DNA of 64,000 nt from Aquilonibacter sp963820185 (lineage in GTDB: Bacteria; Vulcanimicrobiota; Vulcanimicrobiia; Vulcanimicrobiales; Vulcanimicrobiaceae), in contig CAWFYV010000002.1 of the NCBI GenBank assembly GCA_963820185.1, forward strand, positions 248,001 to 312,000, read 5' to 3'. Every line of letters starts with the position of its first letter. Position 1 is the stretch's first letter. Made by a program: the position numbers and the translations under genes. Positions 49,799-59,030 of the stretch are shown piece by piece. Below the pieces are notes generated by a model that saw nothing but the letters and a program-made list of their open reading frames with translations, searched no databases and was not told the origin of the DNA.

Positions 49799-51342
49799 GT
49801 CGGATCGGGGCTCGACACCGGCTGCACGACGATCTGCGTCATTGTGTCGCTGCCGAGTGCGATGCCGGCCGTCTTAAGGGCATCGGCCAGACGAAGATTG
49901 ATTTCGCGGCGCAGTTTGTATTGCTCGAGCGGCGCCGTTCGCATCACGAAGCGCAACGTCGTGCCGCCGGCCGAAAGGCTCTCGACGCCGATCCATTCGA
50001 TCGGATCGATCACGGCATCGCTCCAGGCTTCATCGTCTTTGAGCGCCTCCAGCGTCGCTCGCACGACCTCGATTGCCTTACGCACGTCCGCGTTCACGGC
50101 TATCGTAATGCGATAGTCCACGCGCGACCAGTTGCGCGAGGAGTTCACAACTTGCGGAACGTTGCTGTGCGGAATCGTGATCAGGTTCCCGGCGCTGTCG
50201 CGCAGCTGCACGACGCGAAGCGTGAGATGCTCGACGATCCCGTTGAACGTACCGATCGCCACGGAGTCGCCTTCGACGTACTGATCTTCAACGAGCACGA
50301 GCAGCCCGTTGAGAAAATCACGCACTAAACTCTGTGCGGCGAAGCCGATCGCAACCGCCGCGATACCGCCGATCGTGACCACCGATGCAATCGGGACGTC
50401 GAGGACCGAGAGCGTGAGCAAGACCGCAATAAAGTAAGTAATGATCCGCTCGAAACCGATGAGCGCCTTCGACATCGTCGGCACGCGCAAAAGCGAGCGA
50501 CCCAGTTGATCGCGTGTCGCTCCGAACGTCGCCCATCCACGAACCGTATGATAGATCGCCACCGAGAGCACGCGTTCGATAATAAATGCGGCAACCCAAA
50601 TCACGGCAATGCGTCCGCCCATGCGCAGGATGACACGGCCTACGGAGACCGTTTGCGGGAATAACGTCAGTGCGACGGCGATCGCAATGAACCACAGCAG
50701 CACAAGAACCCAGGGCGCGATCGCCCCGACGATGGTCCCCGGCCGCAACCGCACCGCAATGATTCCGGCGAGCGTCAAAACGACAAGACCGATGGCGCCA
50801 TAGGCGAGAAAGGACGCGTTGCGCTGAATCTGTTCGGGCTGTCGGCGTTGCAGCGCGAGCACGACGGCTTGCTGCAGCGTCTGCGACCAGCGCGCGGCCA
50901 GGTCGTCCGGCGGAAGATTCGCCTGGAGCGCGTCATCAGACGTTACGGTGAGAATCGGAAACGGATTGGGATGACGGTCGTCGGTCGCTACCAGCACGTA
51001 CTCGCCATGCTCGTGGACAGCCTTGATTGCGAACGTCTTTGGGTTGTAAACCGTGTTATCGCTGTCCGGCTCGACAGTGAGCAGCTGCGCAACGGCGCCG
51101 TTGATGAGAAACACGCGCGTTTCGATCGGCATCGCGCCGGCAGGGGGGTTGGCCAGAGCCGCAACCCGGAACACGGGGATCCCGTCGATGTCGATCGGCT
51201 CGGTCGCATACAGTGAGGGTCTGGCGGCGCTCGGGCTCGCTGGAATGAGGCCCGCCGGAACTTGCGCCCACGCCGGTCCGTATGACACGGCGCAAACCAA
51301 TGCGGCAAGTACGGGTATTAATAGGTAGCGAAGCGAACGCAT
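49795..51342 (-). CDS. MscS-family mechanosensitive channel
   Basis: Protein of 515 residues with a signal peptide (LIPVLAALVCAVSYGPAWA), a ~140-residue periplasmic domain, about five membrane helices and the MscS core. The pore helix region reads IASVVTIGGIAAVAIGFAAQ followed by SLVRDFLNGLLVLVEDQYVE, as in MscS. The cytoplasmic vestibule follows (TLRVVQLRDSAGNLITIPHS, NSSRNWSRVDYRITI). It releases solutes under membrane tension. Start ATG 51342; the divergent nadA gene begins 15 bases away. Confidence 0.88.
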   Translation of the reverse strand: MRSLRYLLIPVLAALVCAVSYGPAWAQVPAGLIPASPSAARPSLYATEPIDIDGIPVFRVAALANPPAGAMPIETRVFLINGAVAQLLTVEPDSDNTVYNPKTFAIKAVHEHGEYVLVATDDRHPNPFPILTVTSDDALQANLPPDDLAARWSQTLQQAVVLALQRRQPEQIQRNASFLAYGAIGLVVLTLAGIIAVRLRPGTIVGAIAPWVLVLLWFIAIAVALTLFPQTVSVGRVILRMGGRIAVIWVAAFIIERVLSVAIYHTVRGWATFGATRDQLGRSLLRVPTMSKALIGFERIITYFIAVLLTLSVLDVPIASVVTIGGIAAVAIGFAAQSLVRDFLNGLLVLVEDQYVEGDSVAIGTFNGIVEHLTLRVVQLRDSAGNLITIPHSNVPQVVNSSRNWSRVDYRITIAVNADVRKAIEVVRATLEALKDDEAWSDAVIDPIEWIGVESLSAGGTTLRFVMRTAPLEQYKLRREINLRLADALKTAGIALGSDTMTQIVVQPVSSPDPT

Positions 51343-51356
51343 CGCCTCCAGACTTC

Positions 51357-52391
51357 ATGACACTCACCGATCTCACCCTCACCGACGACGTCGAACGCGA
51401 AACTACGCCGATCTTCGAGCGCGTGGCTAACGTCATTCCGCGTGTCGAGTGGCCGCTCCACGCCCCTTACGTCGCCGCAATCAACCGGCTCAAGCGCGAA
51501 CGCAATGCAGTGATCCTGGCGCACAACTATCAAGTGCCAGAAATCTACCACACCGTCGCCGACATCGTGGGCGATTCGTTGGCGCTCGCGGTGCAAGCCG
51601 CAAAGACCGATGCTGACGTGATCGTGCTCTGCGGTGTCCACTTCATGGCCGAGACGGCGAAACTCGTCAATCCGAGCAAGACCGTGCTGGTTCCCGATCT
51701 GCTCGCCGGATGCTCGCTTGCCGAATCAATCACCGCGGCTGACGTGCGGCTCTTGCGCGAGACCTATCCGGGCGTACCGGTCGTGACATACGTGAACACA
51801 TCGGCTGCGGTAAAAGCCGAGTCGGACGTCTGCGTGACCAGCGGCAACGCGGTTGAAATCGTCGAGGCGCTCAAGGTACCGCGTGTCATCTTCCTTCCCG
51901 ATGAGTACTTGGCCAAGTACGTCGCGTCGAAGACGGCGACGGAGATCATCGCGTGGAAAGGCCACTGCGAAGTGCACGAGCGCTTCACCGGTGCTGAGAT
52001 TCGCCGCTTTCGTGAGGGTGATCCGAAGCTGGTTGTGATCGCACATCCGGAGTGCCCGCCCGACGTGCTCGCCGAAGCCGACTACGTCGGCTCGACGCAC
52101 GGAATGGTCGAATATGTTGGAGCGCATCAGAGCGCACGCGTTCTGCTGATGACCGAGTGCTCGATGGCTGACAACGTGTCGGGTACGTATCCGAACGTCG
52201 AGTTCGTGCGGCCCTGCAATCTGTGTCCGCACATGAAACGCAATACCCTGCCGAAGATTCTGCACAGCCTCGAAACGATGCAGTACGAAGTCACGGTCGA
52301 TCCCGCGGTTGCGCAGCGCGCACGCGCGGCCGTCGAGCGGATGCTCGAGTTTTCAAAAACACTTCGAGGCGCTTCGCGCACCGACGCGTGA
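51357..52391 (+). CDS. nadA: quinolinate synthase NadA
   Basis: [4Fe-4S] enzyme of 344 residues that condenses iminoaspartate with dihydroxyacetone phosphate to quinolinate in NAD synthesis. The N-terminal domain reads ERNAVILAHNYQVPEIYHTV; the cluster cysteines lie in VIVLCGVHFMAETAKLVNP, AHPECPPDV and RPCNLCPHMKRNT. I start at ATG 51357, where the conserved part begins soon after; an in-frame start at 51282 would overlap the divergent channel gene. First gene of the nadA-nadB-nadC operon. Confidence 0.95.
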   Translation: MTLTDLTLTDDVERETTPIFERVANVIPRVEWPLHAPYVAAINRLKRERNAVILAHNYQVPEIYHTVADIVGDSLALAVQAAKTDADVIVLCGVHFMAETAKLVNPSKTVLVPDLLAGCSLAESITAADVRLLRETYPGVPVVTYVNTSAAVKAESDVCVTSGNAVEIVEALKVPRVIFLPDEYLAKYVASKTATEIIAWKGHCEVHERFTGAEIRRFREGDPKLVVIAHPECPPDVLAEADYVGSTHGMVEYVGAHQSARVLLMTECSMADNVSGTYPNVEFVRPCNLCPHMKRNTLPKILHSLETMQYEVTVDPAVAQRARAAVERMLEFSKTLRGASRTDA

Positions 52392-52393
52392 CA

Positions 52394-53917
52394 ATGCAAA
52401 TCCATCGAACGGGCGTTGTCGTTGTCGGTGCGGGCATCGCCGGCCTGATGGCGGCGTTGAAAATGGTGCCCGTGCCGGTGACGGTGTTGTGCAAACGCCG
52501 GCTTGGTAGTGGCGCCGCCACCGACTGGGCGCAGGGTGGCATCGCCGCAGCGATGGGCGCTGACGATTCACCTTCGCTGCACGCGATCGACACGGAACGC
52601 GCAGGCGCTGGTATTAACGACGCGCGCATCGTGAAGATTCTTACCAGCGACGCGCCGGCACGCATCGAAGAATTGCTCGAGCTCGGCGCCACGTTCGACC
52701 GCGACGAATCGGGAGAACTGGCGCTCGGGCGTGAAGCCGCACATCAGCGTCGCCGGATCGTGAAGGCCGGCGGCGACGCAACCGGGCACGAGATTCTCAA
52801 TACGCTAATCGCAGCAGTGCGCGAGTCGCCCTCGATCACGGTCGTCGAAGACGTTACGGCCGACGATATCATCGTGCACGACGGGCGCGCGGCAGGCGTC
52901 TACGCGCACGCCAATGGCGGTGGGATGCACGCCTATCTTGCCGACGCGGTCGTGCTCGCAACCGGCGGTATCGGCCGTCTCTACCGATATACGACCAATC
53001 CGGTCGAAGCGACCGGTGACGGCATCGCAATGGCGGCACGCGCAGGCGCGACGCTTTCCGACATGGAGTTCGTGCAGTTTCATCCCACGGCGCTTGCGAT
53101 CGGTGCCGATCCGATGCCGCTTGTCACCGAAGCGGTGCGCGGCGAAGGCGCAATCCTGGTCAACGATTTGGGCGAGCGCTTCATGCTCGCGATTCATCCC
53201 GACGCCGAGCTTGCGCCGCGCGACGTCGTCGCGCGTGCGATCTTTGAGCAGTTGCAACGCGGACGCCTGGTTGGGCTCGATGCTCGCGGATCCATCGGCG
53301 ATAAGTTTCCGGCCGAGTTTCCCACGGTTTTCGGCTTCTGCCAAGCGGCAGGCATCGATCCGCGGCTCGCGCGTATTCCGGTTGCCCCTGCCGCCCACTA
53401 CTTCATGGGTGGCGTCGCGGTCGATGAATGGGGCCGGGCGTCGCTTCCCGGGTTGTGGGCCTGCGGTGAATGCAGCGCGAGCGGCGTGCACGGCGCTAAT
53501 CGTCTCGCCAGCAACTCGCTGCTCGAAGCACTGGTCTACGGCTCGCGCGTCGCCGAAAGCATTGCGAGCGCACGCGTCGCACATACGCCTCCGATGCTCG
53601 CCGAGCGAATCGTTACGATCGAAGCAACGCCAGCCGAACGACAAGCGACGAGCGACTTGCGCAACGTGATGTACGCGAACGTCGGACTTGTACGCAATGA
53701 ATTCGGCCTACGCGAAGCGCTGTCGCGCATCGAAGACCTCGTGCGTAGTTTCCCCGGCGCGGCCAACGAGTTGCGCAATCTGCTCGTGATCGGCCGGCTC
53801 GTCGCCGAAGCAGCACTCGAGCGCAAAGAGAGCCGCGGCAGTCATTACCGCTCCGACTACCCGTTAACGGATGAATCGCTTGCAAAACGCTCCTTCACGC
53901 ATCTCCTCCGCGTCTAA
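52394..53917 (+). CDS. nadB: L-aspartate oxidase NadB
   Basis: FAD-dependent oxidase of 507 residues giving iminoaspartate for NadA. GVVVVGAGIAGLMAAL is the FAD loop; GSGAATDWAQGGIAAAMG, DMEFVQFHPTAL and AAHYFMGGVAVDEWGR with ECSASGVHGANRLASNSLLE are the flavoprotein core of NadB. Start ATG 52394; GTG 52388 overlapping the nadA stop is an alternative. Its end overlaps nadC by 47 bases. Confidence 0.95.
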   Translation: MQIHRTGVVVVGAGIAGLMAALKMVPVPVTVLCKRRLGSGAATDWAQGGIAAAMGADDSPSLHAIDTERAGAGINDARIVKILTSDAPARIEELLELGATFDRDESGELALGREAAHQRRRIVKAGGDATGHEILNTLIAAVRESPSITVVEDVTADDIIVHDGRAAGVYAHANGGGMHAYLADAVVLATGGIGRLYRYTTNPVEATGDGIAMAARAGATLSDMEFVQFHPTALAIGADPMPLVTEAVRGEGAILVNDLGERFMLAIHPDAELAPRDVVARAIFEQLQRGRLVGLDARGSIGDKFPAEFPTVFGFCQAAGIDPRLARIPVAPAAHYFMGGVAVDEWGRASLPGLWACGECSASGVHGANRLASNSLLEALVYGSRVAESIASARVAHTPPMLAERIVTIEATPAERQATSDLRNVMYANVGLVRNEFGLREALSRIEDLVRSFPGAANELRNLLVIGRLVAEAALERKESRGSHYRSDYPLTDESLAKRSFTHLLRV

Positions 53918-54758
53918 GCCGGATCGGCTCTTGGTCGAGCCGCTCGTCCACGTTGCGCTGCTCGAAGACCTCGCGCACGACGGTGACATCACGACCGATG
54001 CGATCGTCCCCGCGGACTTACGCACGACTGCGAGCATCGTAGCCCGTGCCGACGGGGTGATCGCCGGACTTGATACTGCGCTGCTCGCATTCGAATTGCT
54101 CGAGCCCGGCGCTACCCATGTAACGATTCTCGCTTCCGACGGCAGCGCAGTAACACGCGGGACGGTCGTCGCGCAACTCGAAGGGCCCGCACGCGTACTG
54201 CTCACCGGCGAACGTACGATGCTCAATCTGCTCTGTCGCATGAGCGGCATCGCCACGGCGACGCGCAAACTCGTTGATGCGGTCGCGGGCACGCGCGCGC
54301 AGGTGATCGATACGCGCAAAACAACACCGGGCTTACGAATTCTGGAAAAATATGCGGTGCGCTGCGGTGGCGGCGGCAATCACCGTTTCGGGCTCGACGA
54401 CGCCGTCTTGATCAAAGACAACCATCTCGCGCTGGCTGGTTCGATTCACGAAGCCGTCGCGCGGGTACGCGAGCGAAGCGGGCACATGGTAAAAGTCGAG
54501 GTCGAGGTCGACACGCTCGAGCAATTGCGCGAAGCGCTGCGCGAGCCGATCGATGCCGTGCTGCTGGATAACATGGAGCCGGCGACGCTGCACGAAGCCG
54601 TGCGCATCGTCAATGGTGCCGTGCTCACTGAGGCCAGCGGCGGCGTTCGTCCGGAGACGATTGCCGCCATCGCCGCATCAGGCGTCGATTTGATCTCGGT
54701 CGGGTGGCTTACCCACAGCGCACCCGCGCTCGACTTGGGCCTCGATATCGCGCTTTAG
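53871..54758 (+). CDS. nadC: nicotinate-nucleotide pyrophosphorylase (carboxylating) NadC
   Basis: Quinolinate phosphoribosyltransferase of 295 residues; makes nicotinate mononucleotide from quinolinate and PRPP. Family motifs are LLEDLAHDGDITTDAIVP, ERTMLNLLCRMSGIAT, VIDTRKTTPGLRILEKYAVR, NHRFGLDDAVLIKDNHL and VDLISVGWLTHSAPALD, with the active-site Lys/Arg/His in DTRKTTPG and RCGGGGNH. The 15-20 residues before SKPDRLLVEPL are not conserved, so the true start may be a little later. Completes the nadABC operon. Confidence 0.94.
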   Translation: MNRLQNAPSRISSASKPDRLLVEPLVHVALLEDLAHDGDITTDAIVPADLRTTASIVARADGVIAGLDTALLAFELLEPGATHVTILASDGSAVTRGTVVAQLEGPARVLLTGERTMLNLLCRMSGIATATRKLVDAVAGTRAQVIDTRKTTPGLRILEKYAVRCGGGGNHRFGLDDAVLIKDNHLALAGSIHEAVARVRERSGHMVKVEVEVDTLEQLREALREPIDAVLLDNMEPATLHEAVRIVNGAVLTEASGGVRPETIAAIAASGVDLISVGWLTHSAPALDLGLDIAL

Positions 54759-55267
54759 CGGGGTTTGCCCCACCCACCGCCGCGCATTCCCGGGCCGCGC
54801 ATCTTCATGTCGCCGTGTCCACCCGCCATTGCGAGCAGAATCCGTCCTGCGTCCGGCGTGCGCGGCTTATGGCTACGACGCGGACGCGGCGAACCGCTCG
54901 GCGACGGCCACGGATGCGCCGCACGCATTTGTTGCATTTGCGCTTTCATCGAGGCGCGGAATTGCTTGTCGGCGTTGATGATCGCAGTTTTCTCTCCGGC
55001 GGAAAGTGCGGCATCGAGTTTCGAAGCAGCAGCCTTCGGGTCGGGGCTTGCGGCGATGGCCAGGTTGCCGACAACCGTGGCGTAGAGTTGCTTGTGCGCG
55101 GGAGTAAGGGCACCGAGGACTTGCGCGCGGTACTGCTTGTGCAGCGTTTCCATCTGCTGGAAGTTTGCGCGCATCTGCGGCGAGGGCGTGTTGCTCGGGT
55201 CTTGCTGTGCAAAGGCAAGAGCCGGCACCGCAAAGGCGAGCGTGAATATAAGGAAAAGACGTTTCAT
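54755..55267 (-). CDS. Spy/CpxP-like periplasmic protein
   Basis: Exported protein of 170 residues with signal peptide (MKRLFLIFTLAFAVPALAFA). The mature part is helical and Gln/Met-rich (RANFQQMETLHKQYRAQVLG, LDAALSAGEKTAIINADKQF), like the LTXXQ/Spy family of periplasmic chaperones, and ends in a basic, Gly/Met/His-rich tail that could bind metal. It converges on nadC with a four-base overlap. Function inferred only from family resemblance. Confidence 0.6.
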   Translation of the reverse strand: MKRLFLIFTLAFAVPALAFAQQDPSNTPSPQMRANFQQMETLHKQYRAQVLGALTPAHKQLYATVVGNLAIAASPDPKAAASKLDAALSAGEKTAIINADKQFRASMKAQMQQMRAAHPWPSPSGSPRPRRSHKPRTPDAGRILLAMAGGHGDMKMRGPGMRGGGWGKPR

Positions 55268-55317
55268 AACTCAGTTCTACGGCAGGCGAGCATGGGAATC
55301 GCTGAGAACGCTCTTGT

Positions 55318-56754
55318 ATGGCAGACCCGACGAAACAACCGCCGGCCACGCCGGCAAAGACCAACTACGACAGCGAGACGCCGCCGCGCCTGATCGACTT
55401 CATGTCGAAGGGTTGGGCCGACGCGCCCCTACGCGCCGGCGCGCATCCGCAGCTCGCACGTTTGCAGTCGCGGCGTGACGCGCTCTCGCGCGCGTTTCCG
55501 GGGTGCTACTTGGTCGTTCCAGCGGGTCAAGAGCACGTGCGTGCCAACGACACGAACTTTCGTTTCCGTCCGGCTAGCGACTTTGCGTATCTGATGGGCA
55601 CGGGCGAGGCGGGCGCACTGCTCGTCATGGAGCCCGAAGGCGCGTCGCATCGCACGCTGCTCTTCGTGCCCGAACACAATCGCGGAAAGGCCGACTTCTT
55701 TACCGACCGCGTCTACGGTGAACTCTGGGTCGGCCGGCATCGCGGGCTGGACGAAAGCCAGATCTTCTTTGGCGTGGATCGTTGCCGTCCGCTGCAAGAC
55801 ATCTCATCGTATCTCGACGAGCTGCGCGCTAGCGGCCATCAGCTCCGCGTGTTGCGCGGACACAATCGCGCGATCGATGCCGCACTCGAGACCGGCGATG
55901 CCGACGACGAATTCGCGACGCACCTCTCCGAGATGCGTCTGGTCAAAGACGAGTACGAGATCGCCGAACTGCGCAAAGCTTGCGAGATCAGCAAACGCGC
56001 GTTCGAAGATGTGATCCGTACCTTCCCGCATGCAAAGAGCGAACGCGAATTCGAAGGTGCTTACTGGAACCGCGCGCGCATCGAGGCCAACGACGTCGGC
56101 TATCTGACGATCGCCGCGTCGGGGCACAACGCATGCACGCTGCATTGGAACCGCAACGACGGGGTGGTCGATAAGAGCGCAATGCTGCTGCTCGATGCGG
56201 GCGTCGAATGCGATTCACTCTACACCGCCGACATCACGCGCACGCTGCCCTTGAGCGGCCGGTACTCGCACGCACAACGCTCGGTGTATGACATCGTGTA
56301 CGAGGCACAGCGCGTCGGCATCGATGCAGTCACGCCCGGTAACGATTTCCTCGAGCCGAACCGCCGCGCGATGCGCGTGCTCGCCGAGGGATTGATCGAT
56401 CTCGGCGTCTTGACGGGTTCGCTCGACGAAGTGCTCGATCCGGAGAATCAGTATTACCGGCGCTACACCCTGCACAACGTGAGCCACATGCTTGGCATCG
56501 ACGTGCACGATTGCGCGCACGCACGCGCCGAGAACTATCGCTACGGGTCGTTGCGCGAAGGCATGGTGCTCACCGTCGAGCCCGGTCTGTACTTCCAACC
56601 CGACGATGAAACGGTGCCGGCGGACCTGCGCGGCATCGGCGTGCGCATCGAAGACGACATCGTCGTGACCTCGGGAGGTCGCGAAAATCTTTCCGCGATT
56701 CTGCCTTCAAAGGCCGACGCGGTCGAACGCTGGATTGCCGATTTGACGGCTTGA
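55318..56754 (+). CDS. Xaa-Pro aminopeptidase, M24B family
   Basis: Metallopeptidase of 478 residues that removes N-terminal residues before proline. An N-terminal creatinase-like domain (LVVPAGQEHVRANDTNFRFR, SDFAYLMGTGEAGALLVMEP) is followed by the pita-bread catalytic domain. The metal ligands can be seen: LLLDAGVECDSLYTADITRT (two Asp), NVSHMLGIDVHD (His), VLTVEPGLYF (Glu) and GIGVRIEDDIVVT (Glu). It is coupled to the NCS1 permease by a TTGA overlap. Confidence 0.9.
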   Translation: MADPTKQPPATPAKTNYDSETPPRLIDFMSKGWADAPLRAGAHPQLARLQSRRDALSRAFPGCYLVVPAGQEHVRANDTNFRFRPASDFAYLMGTGEAGALLVMEPEGASHRTLLFVPEHNRGKADFFTDRVYGELWVGRHRGLDESQIFFGVDRCRPLQDISSYLDELRASGHQLRVLRGHNRAIDAALETGDADDEFATHLSEMRLVKDEYEIAELRKACEISKRAFEDVIRTFPHAKSEREFEGAYWNRARIEANDVGYLTIAASGHNACTLHWNRNDGVVDKSAMLLLDAGVECDSLYTADITRTLPLSGRYSHAQRSVYDIVYEAQRVGIDAVTPGNDFLEPNRRAMRVLAEGLIDLGVLTGSLDEVLDPENQYYRRYTLHNVSHMLGIDVHDCAHARAENYRYGSLREGMVLTVEPGLYFQPDDETVPADLRGIGVRIEDDIVVTSGGRENLSAILPSKADAVERWIADLTA

Positions 56755-58079
56755 TCTACAAGGATCAGGTTCTCGTCGTCGAGCCGACCGGCATCGAGAC
56801 GGTGCCTGATGCGTCGCGTCACGGACGCGCACGCGATCTCTTCGGCGTGTGGTTCTCGGCCAATGCCGAGATTGCGACGTGGATGGTCGGCGTCTTTATC
56901 GCCGCGATATTCGGCGCCGATCTGCGTAGCGCGACGCTCGGGATCGTACTAGGGAACCTGATCGGCTACGCGATTCTTGGCGTGCTCGCAACCTTTGGCC
57001 CACGCTACGGCGTGCCGCAGATGCTCGCGTCGCGCCTCGCATTCGGCAAGCGGGGCAATACGGCGCCGGCTGCGCTCAGTTTCTTGGCCGGTGTCGGTTG
57101 GTTCACGATCAACACGATCTTCGGAGCGTACGCGCTCGAAACGATCGCGCACCTCTCGTACGGCACCGCGCTCGCGATCATGCTGGTATTGCAGATCGTC
57201 CTCGCCGTCTATGGCTACAACCTCATCGGTGTCTTCGAACGCGTGAGCGCCGTGCTCCTCGCGGCCGGCTTCGTGCTGCTCGGGGCTGTGACGCTACCGC
57301 TCGCGTCGTGGGTGCCGGGTCACGCACCGTTCACCGGCTTCATGTTTGCAGCGGCGCTTGCATTTGCATATGCGATGGGCTGGGTGCCGTGCGCGTCGGA
57401 TTATTCACGCTATCTCCCGTCGAAGACGAATCCGCGCGCGGTGTTCTGGTATGCGTTCGTCGGGTGCGCGCTGCCGTGCATCGCGCTCGAGATTCTGGGT
57501 GCGGCGGCGGTCACCGCGTCGCACGTCAATCTGCGCACCGACGTGCCGACCGAAGCGATATCGCAGCTCCTCGGCTCGGGCATCGTGGCAAAACTCGTGC
57601 TGCTGACTGTTGTGCTGGGCACGCTCGCCGCAAACTGCATGAACCTCTATTCCGGTGCGCTCGCTGCCCTCGTTGCGTTCGACGTCCGCGTGAAGCGCGC
57701 GGTCGTCGCGTTGGTCGTCGGCGTTCTCGGTGCACTGCTCGCGCTCGGCGGTTCGAATCCGGCGCACGCCGCCGAGTTCTACACCAACTTCTTGCTGCTG
57801 CTCTCGTACTGGGCCGCGCCTTGGGCCGGCGTGGTACTCGTCGACCAATGGCAGTCGGGCGGACAGCGACGCGACCCACACCGCGTCCCAGCCTGGCGAG
57901 CCGGCATGCTTGCGTGGATCCTCGGCGTTGCGGCTTCGATCCCGTTTTGGAACCAAGCCTGGTTTACCGGAGTATTCGCTCACGCGTACCCGCAGTTCGG
58001 CGACCTCTCGTACTACGTAGGCCTGATCGCAGCAGGGGCGGCGATGGCGGCTCTTCACCGTTTTGTACCAAATACTTGA
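56751..58079 (+). CDS. NCS1-family nucleobase/cytosine permease
   Basis: Transporter of 442 residues with twelve hydrophobic helices, NCS1 family (uptake of cytosine, purines, allantoin or thiamine-related bases). The start TTG 56751 overlaps the aminopeptidase stop. DLFGVWFSANAEIATWMVGV, GNLIGYAILGVLATFGPRYG with VPQMLASRLAFGKRGN, and MGWVPCASDYSRYLPSKTN are family landmarks. The substrate cannot be deduced. Pairing with an aminopeptidase is unusual and has no obvious pathway meaning. Confidence 0.83.
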   Translation: MIYKDQVLVVEPTGIETVPDASRHGRARDLFGVWFSANAEIATWMVGVFIAAIFGADLRSATLGIVLGNLIGYAILGVLATFGPRYGVPQMLASRLAFGKRGNTAPAALSFLAGVGWFTINTIFGAYALETIAHLSYGTALAIMLVLQIVLAVYGYNLIGVFERVSAVLLAAGFVLLGAVTLPLASWVPGHAPFTGFMFAAALAFAYAMGWVPCASDYSRYLPSKTNPRAVFWYAFVGCALPCIALEILGAAAVTASHVNLRTDVPTEAISQLLGSGIVAKLVLLTVVLGTLAANCMNLYSGALAALVAFDVRVKRAVVALVVGVLGALLALGGSNPAHAAEFYTNFLLLLSYWAAPWAGVVLVDQWQSGGQRRDPHRVPAWRAGMLAWILGVAASIPFWNQAWFTGVFAHAYPQFGDLSYYVGLIAAGAAMAALHRFVPNT

Positions 58080-58116
58080 CACAAAGCCGGATTTTGTATT
58101 AACCTGTCGATACAAT
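58076..58116 (+). promoter_or_regulatory. promoter with operator-like inverted repeat before ABC-2 exporter
   Basis: A TTGACA at 58076-58081 is followed by an inverted repeat TTGTAT-N10-ATACAA (58094-58115), the second arm leading into TACAAT, a good -10-like box at 58111-58116. Such a palindrome across the promoter is typical of TetR- or PadR-type repressor sites. No such repressor gene lies in the window. Function inferred. Confidence 0.5.
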
Positions 58117-58127
58117 GAGAGCGAAAC

Positions 58128-59030
58128 ATGCTTAACGTCGATCACGTCCGCAAAGATTTCGGTTCGGTACACGCCGTGAGCGACGTGCATTTCACGATCG
58201 ATGACGGCACGACGTTCGGGTTGCTTGGTCCCAACGGCGCAGGCAAGACCACGACGATGCGCATGATCATCGGCATTCTGATGCCCGATGGTGGCCGTAT
58301 CACCTGGAACGGCGCACAAATCGACGACGGCAGTCGCCGCCACTTCGGGTATCTTCCGGAAGAGCGCGGCATCTACGGAAAGATGAAAGTGCGGGAGCAG
58401 ATTGCGTACTTCGGCAAACTGCACGGCCTGCGCGATCCCGACTTGAGCAAACGTGTCAACCGGTGGATCGAGCAGCTCTCGCTTTCGATCTACGCCGATC
58501 GGCCGTGCTCCGAACTCTCGAAAGGCAACCAGCAAAAAGTACAAGTTGCCTGCGCCGCAGTGCACGGACCGCAGCTGCTCGTACTCGACGAGCCCTTCTC
58601 GGGCCTCGATCCCGTCAACGCCGACGTGCTTCTCTCGGTGCTGAACGATCTGCGCCTCAATGGGACGACGCTGATTCTCTCGAGCCACCAGATGTGGCAG
58701 CTCGAAGAGTTGTGCTCGCGTTTCTGTATCATCGCCGGCGGCGCAAATCGCGTCGAAGGAACGCTCGCCGAATTACGTTCCGTATGGCCGACACGCGTCG
58801 TGCGGGTCGCGCCGCCAAATGAAAGCGCGCGCGCATTGCTCGAGCGCGTCGAGGGAGCAAAGGCGCTGGCACGCGTCGACGGCGCGATCGACTACCAGGT
58901 TCCCGCAACGACCGACTTCGCGGCGCTCTTGCACACGCTCGTCGATGTCGCGCCGATCACGAGGTTCGAAGCGATCGAACCCTCACTTCATGAAATCTAT
59001 CTGCGTGCCATCGGGGAGACAACAGCATAA
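58128..59030 (+). CDS. ABC transporter ATP-binding protein (ABC-2 exporter)
   Basis: Cytoplasmic ATPase of 300 residues. Walker A is GLLGPNGAGKTTTMRMIIG, the signature motif reads ELSKGNQQKVQVACA, Walker B is LLVLDEPFSGLDPVNADVLL, and an H-loop SSHQMWQLEEL follows. The C-terminal ~90 residues resemble the DUF4162 tail of drug/sodium exporters such as NatA. It overlaps the permease gene by one base. Substrate unknown; antibiotic or ion export is typical for the group. Confidence 0.9.
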   Translation: MLNVDHVRKDFGSVHAVSDVHFTIDDGTTFGLLGPNGAGKTTTMRMIIGILMPDGGRITWNGAQIDDGSRRHFGYLPEERGIYGKMKVREQIAYFGKLHGLRDPDLSKRVNRWIEQLSLSIYADRPCSELSKGNQQKVQVACAAVHGPQLLVLDEPFSGLDPVNADVLLSVLNDLRLNGTTLILSSHQMWQLEELCSRFCIIAGGANRVEGTLAELRSVWPTRVVRVAPPNESARALLERVEGAKALARVDGAIDYQVPATTDFAALLHTLVDVAPITRFEAIEPSLHEIYLRAIGETTA

